From: Gemmatimonadota bacterium
GTDB taxonomy: Bacteria; Gemmatimonadota; Gemmatimonadetes; Longimicrobiales; Gaopeijiaceae
Direction: 5' to 3'
NCBI GenBank assembly: GCA_022826565.1
Contig: JAJDUP010000047.1
Coordinates: 1 to 64,000 of the forward strand
DNA length: 64,000 bases
Part shown: one piece after another, positions 1 through 6,998 of the stretch
Layout of the letters: each line of letters opens with the position of its first letter
Numbering within the stretch: the stretch's first letter is position 1
The notes under the pieces: generated by a model
The model's input: the letters and a program-made list of their open reading frames with translations, nothing else
Told to the model about the DNA's origin: nothing
Databases searched by the model: none
Program-made: the position numbers and the translations under genes

Positions 1-48
1 CACGAACAACTCCCGTTGCCGCCCCTTGCGCCGCCTGCCCATCGCCAT
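1..48 (-). CDS. Probable DDE transposase, N-terminal fragment (runs off left edge)
   Basis: Sixteen codons are visible, reading ATG GCG ATG then a basic stretch, MGRRRKGRQRELFV. The start is preceded by an excellent Shine-Dalgarno sequence (AAGGAGG, 6 nt upstream), so this is a real translation start and not a shadow frame. The opening MGRR-basic-QRELFV resembles the N-termini of a group of IS1182/IS5-like transposases as I remember them; that match is from memory and rests on very few residues. The neighbouring beta-propeller gene ends abruptly 75 bp away, which fits an insertion sequence whose right end lies roughly between positions 49 and 140. The alternative is an unrelated small basic protein. 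Confidence 0.45.
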   Translation of the reverse strand, partial: MAMGRRRKGRQRELFV

Positions 49-122
49 CGCCGTCCTCCTTGCCGAAGTCCCTTGTTCCCCTTCAATTTAACTCGTTCAC
101 AAGAGACTCGCGGGAGTCGGCT

Positions 123-1052
123 TTATCCACGGGCTGCTAGGGGAACCGGGATGGAATCGATGCGCAGCTCCAGCGCCGCCATGCTGTCGGCGCGCTCCGC
201 CCCGGATACCGCCCGCCGACCGGACGAGGGGCCGTCAATGGTCCTGATGACTTGGCCGTCCTGGTCAAATTCCTGGATCTGGTAGGCGTCGCCGTCACTG
301 GCGATAATCGTGCCGCGGCCGGTCATATCCCAAGCCGCGCGTGGGGCGAACGGGGCGATGTTCAAGCCATCGACCATTCGGCCGCTCCCTTGGCTGACCA
401 TGTAGAATGCGGGGCGTCCCCCCGTGAGGTTTCTGAAGGCCGGTACGTGCACCGTGTCGCCCGTAACCCCATTGGGGCCGAACTTTACGTAGAAATAGTG
501 TTCGGACTCGTCTCGGCGGAACGTGTAGCCCGGATAGTAATAGACTCCCGCGTTGAATCGAGCCCTCTCGTGACCCAAATTGGCAAAGGGCGGTATCCTC
601 CATGTGGTCACCACCGAATCCGGATACTCGGACGTGGCGCTCGCTGTGAAGACGGTGACACGCTGTCCCCGCACGTAGAGATTGCCTTCGTCGGCCAGGA
701 TGTCGCTCGGCCAACCCATGAATTCGCCGGGGCCCTCGCCTTCACGTCCAATCCATGCGATGAAGTCCCCGGCGGGTCCGTACACGCGAACCGATGGCGG
801 AATGCGGTCGGCGACGTAGATCAATCCGGCATGGTCGGCGGCCACCGACTGGACATCGGCGAAAACGTACTCGTCGGTGCCCTCGATCCCGGTACTGCCG
901 ATGGTCGAGGTGACAACCGCGGTGACGGTGTCGGAGGCCGCAGCGTCCGTCGCTCTGGAGCCCTCTCCCAACGGTCGGTCGCAGCCCGAGGTGACGAGTG
1001 TGGAGACAGCGACTACCAAGCGGCTGGTGGCGGTGAGCGCGTTGAAGTCCAT
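123..1052 (-). CDS. 6-bladed beta-propeller lipoprotein, probably C-terminally truncated
   Basis: The 309-residue product starts at an ATG preceded by AAGAGGTG about 6 nt upstream. It has a signal peptide ending in a lipobox-like sequence (TLVTSGC), so it is likely an exported lipoprotein. The body contains blade motifs including GREGEGPGEF, the signature shared by the other propeller proteins in this window. Function is unknown; such proteins are usually annotated only as '6-bladed beta-propeller'. The protein stops soon after a blade near DQDGQVIRTID, whereas the paralogue at 41031-42245 continues about 100 residues further. Given the probable transposase start at position 48, I infer that an insertion removed the C-terminus, leaving a possibly non-functional gene. 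Confidence 0.75.
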   Translation of the reverse strand: MDFNALTATSRLVVAVSTLVTSGCDRPLGEGSRATDAAASDTVTAVVTSTIGSTGIEGTDEYVFADVQSVAADHAGLIYVADRIPPSVRVYGPAGDFIAWIGREGEGPGEFMGWPSDILADEGNLYVRGQRVTVFTASATSEYPDSVVTTWRIPPFANLGHERARFNAGVYYYPGYTFRRDESEHYFYVKFGPNGVTGDTVHVPAFRNLTGGRPAFYMVSQGSGRMVDGLNIAPFAPRAAWDMTGRGTIIASDGDAYQIQEFDQDGQVIRTIDGPSSGRRAVSGAERADSMAALELRIDSIPVPLAARG

Positions 1053-1615
1053 GCGTGGCACCTCTTGGCCATCCATTGGCTCTGAAGCGGGGGTGGCGTT
1101 GCTGGAAGTTGGGCTCTTGCCAGTGGAGAGCGGGTCGTCTGACGAGAGCGGGCGGCGAAGTTTGTGGGCCAGATCGAGAAGCCCACCTGCAAGTTTTAGA
1201 TTGATCACAATTCAGGAAGGTTGTCTGTGGCGGGTGCCGCGGGGACCCGATTGCCAAGTTCTGGTCACGGTCGCGCCAGGTGCGGCGAGAGGCTCCGGCC
1301 GGGTGGTCTCCACTCGTGGGCGGGTAACTTCCGACTTGGCCGCAGGACGCTGGCACGTCCGAGGGCGTTCGGCAGCGTCGATCTACATCCCGTTCAAGAA
1401 ACACGAACTGATAAGGGAACAGCAATTGTATATGATGGCGTAACACCAGTATTAGCAACACGTTACAAAATCATTGCCCATCCAGCTATTCAATCGCCCC
1501 TGACATGGGCACAGGTTCGCCTGTCCTCATCAACTCCGCCGTCCCGACGCCCTGTCTCCAGGAAAGGAAGCCAACCCGTGCGCGAAATAGTCCTGCTGAC
1601 TTCAGTCTTGCCTAT
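1053..1615. other. Intergenic stretch without recognised genes
   Basis: This stretch of about 560 bp lies between the divergent propeller and higBA genes. No frame shows convincing coding character and there is no tRNA-like fold. Its right half is less GC-rich than the surroundings (for example around 1410-1480) and probably holds the promoters of both flanking units, but I cannot assign -35/-10 boxes with confidence. Confidence 0.4.
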
Positions 1616-1636
1616 GTGTACCGCATGGCGGTACAC
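1616..1636. promoter_or_regulatory. Perfect palindrome upstream of higB, probable HigA operator
   Basis: Two perfect 9-bp arms, GTGTACCGC and GCGGTACAC, flank a 3-bp centre, just before the preferred higB start at 1643. Antitoxins of HTH type repress their own operon by binding inverted repeats like this one, so an operator is the natural reading. The 3-bp centre is itself an in-frame ATG. If that ATG were the true start, the same sequence could fold as an mRNA hairpin with the start codon in the loop. Confidence 0.6.
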
Positions 1637-1642
1637 TGTTCG

Positions 1643-1921
1643 GTGATTCGCACGCTGCGACACAATGGTCTCAATCGGCTGTACAAGCGCGGCGACCGAA
1701 AGAAGATCCGACCGGACCTGGTCGCACGGGTGTCGTCGATACTGTTGGCACTCGATGCCGCCAACAAGCCGTCGGACCTGGACCTTCCGCGGTATCGGAT
1801 CCACCCGCTGAAGGGTGCGCTGAAGGATTATTGGAGCGTTTACGAGTCTGCGAATTGGCGGATCGTATTTCGCTTTCAAGACGGCGATGTCTACGATGTC
1901 GACCTGGTCGACTACCACTAA
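1643..1921 (+). CDS. higB: HigB-type toxin (RelE superfamily mRNA interferase)
   Basis: The 92-residue protein begins [18 protein letters not shown] and carries the family blocks [13 protein letters not shown] near residues 58-70 and NWRIVFRF followed by a C-terminal acidic VDYH. This is the standard HigB layout; HigB proteins cleave mRNA on ribosomes and are neutralised by the antitoxin encoded next door. I chose the GTG at 1643 because it gives the canonical N-terminus and length; an in-frame ATG at 1625 would add six residues but lies in the centre of a palindrome and has no ribosome binding site. The toxin-first order followed 16 nt later by higA is typical of higBA operons. Confidence 0.9.
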   Translation: MIRTLRHNGLNRLYKRGDRKKIRPDLVARVSSILLALDAANKPSDLDLPRYRIHPLKGALKDYWSVYESANWRIVFRFQDGDVYDVDLVDYH

Positions 1922-1937
1922 CAGGGGAACTGCCACA

Positions 1938-2234
1938 ATGCCGATGAAAGACCCTCCGCATCCTGGCGAGAGCATCCGATGGGACTGCCTTGAACCGCTG
2001 GACCTTTCTGTCACCCGGGCGGCTGAAGTCCTGGGAGTCGCCCGTCACACGCTCTCGCGTGTTCTCAATGGCCACGCGGCGATTTCGGCGGACATGGCGA
2101 TCCGCCTGGAGAAAGCCGGCTGGTCCAATGCGGAGTTCTGGATGCGTTGTCAAGCGGCGTATGACCTGGCCCAGGCGCGGATGCACGAGGACCGGATCAA
2201 GGTTGAACGGTATGAGCCGCGGATGGCCGGCTGA
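1938..2234 (+). CDS. higA: HigA-type antitoxin (XRE-family HTH)
   Basis: The 98-residue protein opens with [20 protein letters not shown] and has a helix-turn-helix at roughly residues 23-45 ([20 protein letters not shown]), the classic HigA/VapI pattern. It should bind and inactivate the HigB toxin and repress the operon, probably at the palindrome at 1616-1636. The ATG at 1938 is preceded by AGGGGAAC within the 16-nt gap after higB. The C-terminal helix region ([21 protein letters not shown]) is the part that varies among homologues. Confidence 0.92.
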   Translation: MPMKDPPHPGESIRWDCLEPLDLSVTRAAEVLGVARHTLSRVLNGHAAISADMAIRLEKAGWSNAEFWMRCQAAYDLAQARMHEDRIKVERYEPRMAG

Positions 2235-2241
2235 GGGACCT

Positions 2242-2607
2242 TCAGGGAAGCACCAGCGGCTCCAGCCACATAGCCCAAACCAGCCCCCCAAGCACCGCCC
2301 CCACCAACGCCGGCACCACGGTTTGCACCCGCTCCCCGCGAGGCACGGCCGTAACCATGAACCAATAACCGAGCACGAGGCTGGCGAAGGCGAGTACGGT
2401 CATTAGCGGTCGCAAGACCACATTCAAGACCTCGTTGTCGGCCATTTCGGCCCTGTCTTGGCGGACAAACTCCGCCGCATGCCCGTTGTTCGCCATTTCA
2501 GCCCCATTCTGGCCGACAACGGCTTCTCGCAACGGACGCCGGGTTTCCCGCATCCTCTCCTGTAAGCCCCCGATCCGCGCCAAGACCTGCAATCGGGACG
2601 AGCCCAC
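2242..2607 (-). CDS. Small membrane protein with N-terminal helical repeat, unknown function
   Basis: This protein of up to 121 residues has two predicted transmembrane segments near residues 63-86 and 94-116, preceded by a charged, probably coiled-coil region. That region contains a doubled motif, GQNGAEMANN and RQDRAEMADN. The DNA encoding each copy belongs to a 36-nt palindromic element that also occurs in non-coding DNA upstream of parD. The 2607 start is GTG; an ATG at 2553 preceded by AGGAG is an equally good start and would give 103 residues. I do not recognise a family. It runs convergent with higBA and divergent from the sigma-factor operon. Confidence 0.6.
   Translation of the reverse strand: MGSSRLQVLARIGGLQERMRETRRPLREAVVGQNGAEMANNGHAAEFVRQDRAEMADNEVLNVVLRPLMTVLAFASLVLGYWFMVTAVPRGERVQTVVPALVGAVLGGLVWAMWLEPLVLP
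2434..2520. repeat. Two copies of a 36-nt palindromic element inside a reading frame
   Basis: The copies lie at 2434-2469 and 2485-2520. Each begins with GTTGTcGGCCA or GTTGTTCGCCA and ends with TGGCGGACAA or TGGCCGACAA, so the ends form an imperfect inverted repeat. A third copy at 11044-11079 lies between genes and matches the 2485 copy at 29 of 36 positions. On the minus strand the two copies here encode GQNGAEMANN and RQDRAEMADN. Confidence 0.6.
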
Positions 2608-2624
2608 GAGCTCGGAGGATGCTC

Positions 2625-3377
2625 ATGATCAGCAACGATCTACACCGTAGGCAACAACACGGTTTCGCCCGGCGCCTGGCGTTCTGGATCGCAGCGCTGT
2701 TGTGCGTGTATGTCACGTACTCCGCGACCACTTTCCGTGGCCAGCCGGACGCAGTCCTGCGATTCTTCGCGATGTTCCTCGAGCGGCTGCCCACAATGCT
2801 GGCGCAGATCCTTCCGCCGGCCGTGTTTGCGGCCGCGGTGACCAGGCCCGCCGCGTGCTTCGGCCCAGGCAGGCACGCTTCCCCGCACTACTGGACCCGC
2901 CTGGGGGCTCTATCCCTGGCGACCTACATGATCGCCGCGTTCGTCTCCCCGCTCGTTGCGCAGGCGTTCGGCTCCGAGGGGCACTTCCCGCTCGCCGCCC
3001 TCCGCGCTGCCGAGTCCGGGAGGGAAGCAGCCGCGCAGGCGACCGGCCGGGAGGCCGCCTCACTTCTGCGCCGGGCAGCAACTGACTACGCCGTGTTTCT
3101 CGTGGCGATCTCGAACGCGGTCTTCGTGGTCCTGGCGGGGGTGCTGGGGGATCTGGCGGGACGGCTGACGCTGGGACTGTCCGACTGGCCGCGTTACGCG
3201 CTGCGCTGGCTCTCCGGGGGAATCCTCTTTGCCGCCTTCTGGATCTCCACGGACATGGCCCACGAGCTGGTGGCGTACTACGAGGTCTCTCCGAGCCTGC
3301 TGCTTGTCGTCCCGGTGTCCGTGCCGCTGCTGTTGATCGCGGTTCTGATTGTTGTGCTCCGCCGGGGCCGCGCATGA
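2625..3377 (+). CDS. Six-helix integral membrane protein, unknown function
   Basis: The 250-residue product has about six hydrophobic helices: near residues 14-36, 50-70, 86-108, 145-170, 188-210 and 220-243. A polar stretch rich in Ala, Glu and Arg separates helices three and four. It faintly recalls LptF/LptG permeases with the large periplasmic domain missing, but I would not assign that family. The start at 2625 has GGAGG 6 nt upstream; the ATG at 2619 sits directly on that ribosome binding site and is unlikely. The stop overlaps the start of the ECF sigma gene by 4 bp (ATGA), so the two are translationally coupled and likely share a pathway. Confidence 0.75.
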   Translation: MISNDLHRRQQHGFARRLAFWIAALLCVYVTYSATTFRGQPDAVLRFFAMFLERLPTMLAQILPPAVFAAAVTRPAACFGPGRHASPHYWTRLGALSLATYMIAAFVSPLVAQAFGSEGHFPLAALRAAESGREAAAQATGREAASLLRRAATDYAVFLVAISNAVFVVLAGVLGDLAGRLTLGLSDWPRYALRWLSGGILFAAFWISTDMAHELVAYYEVSPSLLLVVPVSVPLLLIAVLIVVLRRGRA

Positions 3378-3964
3378 GTCCCTCGAGCCCGGCGGGCGGT
3401 GCCGCCGACTTCGACCACGGACGCTTCCGCGCCGGTGACCACGCCCTGTTTCGCGAACTGGTGCGCTCGATGTCTCCGCGATTGATGGGGATGATCCGCG
3501 GCTACGCCCGGGACGAGGATCACGCCGAGGATCTGCTTCAACTGTGCTGGCTCCGGATCTACCGGATGCGGAGGCGCTTCTCGGGAACCGGGTCGCTGTT
3601 CGGGTGGGTGCTTACGGTCAGCAGGAACGTGTGCCGCGGCCAGCTTCGCGGGGCACGCGGATCCCGGCGGGTCAGGCTGGAGGCCCATGGCGAGATTGTC
3701 GACCCGGCGGTCGGTCCCGCCGAGCAGATCGAGAGCCGCCTGAGGGCAGCGGCACTGTACACGGCACTGGAACGGCTCACCGTGCGGGAACGGGACGCCA
3801 TCATCCTGCGCCTGATCGTAGGGAGAAGCACGGCTTCGGTAGCGCGCCGGCTTGGCGTAAAGCAAGTGTCCGTGCGCTCGCTGATCCACCGGGGACTGAA
3901 CAAGCTGCGACGGATGGAGGACCTCGCCGCACTCATCCATGACGACGGAGGACAAGGAACATGA
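3374..3964 (+). CDS. ECF-type sigma-70 family RNA polymerase sigma factor
   Basis: The 196-residue protein has an ECF layout. Region 2 (LFRELVRSMSPRLMGMIRGY, then DEDHAEDLLQLCWLRIYRM and GWVLTVSRNVC) binds core polymerase and the -10 element. Region 4 (LERLTVRERDAIILRLIVG, then a helix-turn-helix around ASVARRLGVKQVSVRSLIHR) binds the -35 element. It overlaps its neighbours by 4 bp on each side, upstream membrane protein and downstream transmembrane propeller protein. Sigma factors of this type are usually held by an anti-sigma factor encoded immediately downstream, and the next gene has the right position and topology for that role. Confidence 0.92.
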   Translation: MSPSSPAGGAADFDHGRFRAGDHALFRELVRSMSPRLMGMIRGYARDEDHAEDLLQLCWLRIYRMRRRFSGTGSLFGWVLTVSRNVCRGQLRGARGSRRVRLEAHGEIVDPAVGPAEQIESRLRAAALYTALERLTVRERDAIILRLIVGRSTASVARRLGVKQVSVRSLIHRGLNKLRRMEDLAALIHDDGGQGT

Positions 3965-5571
3965 GAGGGACTCGAGTCTTGAAGAGGTGGCGCCGGACGC
4001 AACCATCGATCCCGGACCCGGAGACGGTGGACCGGCTGGTCGCGGAGATCGTGGAGGATGGTCCCGTGGGGGGGACGAATCCGGCTGACGGAGCCGCCGC
4101 ATCCGCCGAGGTCGAGATGCGGGGCCTGATTGCCTCGATCCGGGGAATCGGTACCGCAGCCCCGCCTCTCGATGAGGTACAGGTGGACGCGATCATGTCC
4201 GCCTTGCCGGACGAGGCGGGGATGCGCGCCAGGAAGGGGCGAGAAGTGCTCGGAGTGTTGTCCGGATTCGTTGCATCGGCGCTCACGCTCGCGGCGGGAT
4301 TGCTCCTGTCCGGGCCGGCGGTGGGAGCCGGATCGCCGCCCGACCTCGCGGCCGCCGCCACCGTTGCCACTCTCGCCGCCGCTGCGGCGCTTCTTCTGCA
4401 TGGCCGGTCCGGCGTCACGCACGCGGTGCTGCCCTCGCTGGCGGTGCTGGCCTTCGCTTCATGCGATACCAGCTCGCCGGAATCGTCCACGTCGCGAATC
4501 GACTCCAGCGCGCTCACGGTTTTCCAGGCGGGCGAATCCCTGTGGGGGGTTCGCGATATCGTCCAGTCGGGCAGTGTGATCTGGGCCCTTACGGAAGTGG
4601 AACCGTACCTCCGAGCCTACGATCCATCCGGCCGCCTGCTGGCAGAGTTCGGCAACGCGGGAGAGGGCCCCGGCGAACTGCGGAACCCTCAGGCGCTGTC
4701 GGCGACGGCCTCGGACCAGGCCGCCGCCGTCTGGGATCTCGGTTCGGCCAGTCTGGCGGTTTTCAACGCACAGGGTGACCTGGTGTCGACGACTCCCATG
4801 CCCATCTATCGGCGCGGGGCCCGCCTCGACATCCGGACGGTCACCTTCGGAGACCCGTTTCGCCTGGTCGCGAAGGCCGGCGCGACCCTGGTGGCCGACT
4901 ATGCCGCCGGCCCGAATCTCCCCGACGACATGTGGTCCGGCCGAATCGTGCGCGTTGCCGATGGTGGTTCGGACCCGGTGGTCCTGGTGGACTTCGCCAC
5001 GGACCTGGAAGGGTCGATCACCCGATCCACTGGTCTGATGGCTCTGGCTCCGGTTCCGCTCTGGGATGCGTGTCCCGATGGAAGGGTCGCGGTGCTCGAT
5101 CCCTTGGCCGGCCATCTTCGGTTTTTCGGCGGCGCTGGTACGTCCGACGAGCCGATTCCCGTCCCCTGGAAACCAAGGCCGCTCCGGACGGAGGAGCTGG
5201 TGGCGCACATCCGATCGAGGATGCAGGCCGAAACGCGGGACGATAATGTCGACCCGGCCGAGATCGAACGGGCCGCCGAGGCGGCTGTCGCAAGCGCCGG
5301 GGACCGGTTGCCGGCGGAGACGCCGCTCGGCGTGAGCCTGCTGTGCGCCGCCGGCCGCGTATGGATCCAGGAGTTCGATGGCCTGGCCCATCCGCCGGGA
5401 TACGGCAGTGCCTGGTGGTCGGTGGATCCGACCGATGGAGCCGCCCGCGCCGAGCGAGTCGTATTCCCTGAACGGTTCACCCCGTTCCAGATGACGGATT
5501 CAACGGCGATCGGAGTGATCACGGACTCGGTCGAACTGCAGCGCGTCGCGGTGGTGCGTCTGCCGGGATAG
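3961..5571 (+). CDS. Putative anti-sigma factor fused to a periplasmic 6-bladed beta-propeller
   Basis: The 536-residue protein has a cytosolic N-terminal region of about 95 residues, two hydrophobic helices near residues 97-122 and 128-147, and a third at 154-168 ending in FASC. A periplasmic beta-propeller with the motif GNAGEGPGELRNP fills the rest. The start overlaps the sigma gene (ATGA) and has AAGGA upstream. Anti-sigma factors are membrane proteins encoded next to their ECF sigma, so I infer that the N-terminus binds the sigma factor and the propeller senses a signal. The third helix looks like a lipoprotein signal, suggesting fusion of an anti-sigma gene with a propeller-lipoprotein gene. 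An internal GTG at 4426 could in principle start a separate lipoprotein but has no ribosome binding site. Confidence 0.8.
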   Translation: MRGTRVLKRWRRTQPSIPDPETVDRLVAEIVEDGPVGGTNPADGAAASAEVEMRGLIASIRGIGTAAPPLDEVQVDAIMSALPDEAGMRARKGREVLGVLSGFVASALTLAAGLLLSGPAVGAGSPPDLAAAATVATLAAAAALLLHGRSGVTHAVLPSLAVLAFASCDTSSPESSTSRIDSSALTVFQAGESLWGVRDIVQSGSVIWALTEVEPYLRAYDPSGRLLAEFGNAGEGPGELRNPQALSATASDQAAAVWDLGSASLAVFNAQGDLVSTTPMPIYRRGARLDIRTVTFGDPFRLVAKAGATLVADYAAGPNLPDDMWSGRIVRVADGGSDPVVLVDFATDLEGSITRSTGLMALAPVPLWDACPDGRVAVLDPLAGHLRFFGGAGTSDEPIPVPWKPRPLRTEELVAHIRSRMQAETRDDNVDPAEIERAAEAAVASAGDRLPAETPLGVSLLCAAGRVWIQEFDGLAHPPGYGSAWWSVDPTDGAARAERVVFPERFTPFQMTDSTAIGVITDSVELQRVAVVRLPG

Positions 5572-5734
5572 TAGGTCCGGCAGGACGAGTCGTGGTCTCC
5601 TACCAACGTCCATGCGGACTTGACCCGACGTGATTCCTAACGTTTTAGTTGATGTGGTGGCCGGCAAACCCGAGCATTGCTGAGGCACCAGGCAGACCGG
5701 GACGGTCCAACTCGTTCGAAGGCTGGAGGAAGAC

Positions 5735-6991
5735 ATGAGACTCGCTGGACCGCCACCGAAACCGGCGCTCGCGGTTTCCTGTCTGTTGCTCTGCGCCGCC
5801 TGTCTGGACGAGCCGTCGGACCCGAAAGCCACGGGTGGCGCTGCGGTCGCGGACCTGTTCGCACCGTGGCCTGGTGACGAGTCGTTTCGGATCGCCGCGG
5901 AACCGAGCCTGGTGGTGGGGTTGGACGAGTCCCTCCCGCTGGATGGGAACATTGGAGCGGTCTTCTTCGGCGACGGCATCGCGATCGCGAATCGGTTGTC
6001 GCGCGAAGTCCTGATCCTGGATGCCGCGGGCGGGTTGGTCTCCCGGCAGGGCAGGCGTGGAGAAGGTCCTGGCGATTACATAAACCTGTCCGGGATCGCT
6101 CGCCACGCGGACGGACTGATCACCTGGGACTCGAACCGGTTCCGATTGACCCTGCTCGACGCCTCCGGGGGGTACGTCGGCGATACGAGGGTCAACCCGA
6201 ACGCGATGTCGGTGTCAAGCTCACGCATCGTCATGATGGTTGGAGCCTTCGGAAACAGCGTGCTGCTCGAAACCTCGGAGATGGGATTCCCTGGGCCCAA
6301 AGCCGTCCGTCCGATGGAGATCCGGCAGCCGGTGGCATATGAGATCGTTCGTCTTTCCGACGGGGAGGTCGTCTTCGAGGGCACCCGTCCCGGTGAAGAG
6401 GAGTGGGCGGCGAGGGAGGCTCTCAGCGATGGCGGCCAAAGGCACGGCGGGCTACCCGTGATCTTCGGACGGACTGCCGTCTCTGCCGTCACCGACCGCT
6501 ACGCCTACCTGGCGACGACCGACTCGATCGCGATCACGCGCTACGACGACGCCGGGACCGCCGCGGAACGCTCGTTCGAGCAGCCCCGGGAGAGCGCGGA
6601 GGAAGCCTGGGTGCGGTTCGTCAGAGATACCTTGCGGGCGAACTTCGAAGGTACAGAGCCGGGCAAGATTGTCATCGGCGGAAGGAACTTCCTCTTGTCC
6701 ATAGCGGAGTTTCACCTGCGCCTGCTCGAGGACCTGCCGGCCCGCCCCACCCTTCCCGGTTTTTCCGATATGAAGGGCGGCGCCGACGGCCTTCTGTGGA
6801 TCCGGGAGTACCCTGACCCCCTTCAGGACCATGTCATCTGGGTCGGCTTCAGCGAGGCGTGGGAACGGAGAAAGCGACTCGCGATGCCCGTGAGCCTGCA
6901 CGTTCTGGATTTTTCGGACGACCAGGTACTCGTCAGGGCAAAGGGCGCTCTTGACGAAACTCTGATCGAGGTCTACCCGATCGAGCACTGA
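5735..6991 (+). CDS. 6-bladed beta-propeller lipoprotein
   Basis: The 418-residue protein has a signal peptide ending in a lipobox (LLLCAAC, Cys about residue 29) and propeller blades including GRRGEGPGDYINLSGIA. The ATG is preceded by GGAGGAAG 5 nt upstream. It lies 163 bp downstream of the anti-sigma/propeller fusion and on the same strand, so it may be part of that regulon or the product of a local duplication. Function unknown; it should be anchored to a membrane facing the periplasm. It converges with the tricorn-like gene with only 7 bp between the two stop codons. Confidence 0.85.
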   Translation: MRLAGPPPKPALAVSCLLLCAACLDEPSDPKATGGAAVADLFAPWPGDESFRIAAEPSLVVGLDESLPLDGNIGAVFFGDGIAIANRLSREVLILDAAGGLVSRQGRRGEGPGDYINLSGIARHADGLITWDSNRFRLTLLDASGGYVGDTRVNPNAMSVSSSRIVMMVGAFGNSVLLETSEMGFPGPKAVRPMEIRQPVAYEIVRLSDGEVVFEGTRPGEEEWAAREALSDGGQRHGGLPVIFGRTAVSAVTDRYAYLATTDSIAITRYDDAGTAAERSFEQPRESAEEAWVRFVRDTLRANFEGTEPGKIVIGGRNFLLSIAEFHLRLLEDLPARPTLPGFSDMKGGADGLLWIREYPDPLQDHVIWVGFSEAWERRKRLAMPVSLHVLDFSDDQVLVRAKGALDETLIEVYPIEH

Positions 6992-6998
6992 TCCGACC

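Noticed and set aside
4426..5571. Separate lipoprotein starting at an internal GTG in the anti-sigma/propeller gene
   Set aside because: No ribosome binding site, no positive charges before the hydrophobic stretch, and the longer frame has a coupled start; kept only as an alternative.
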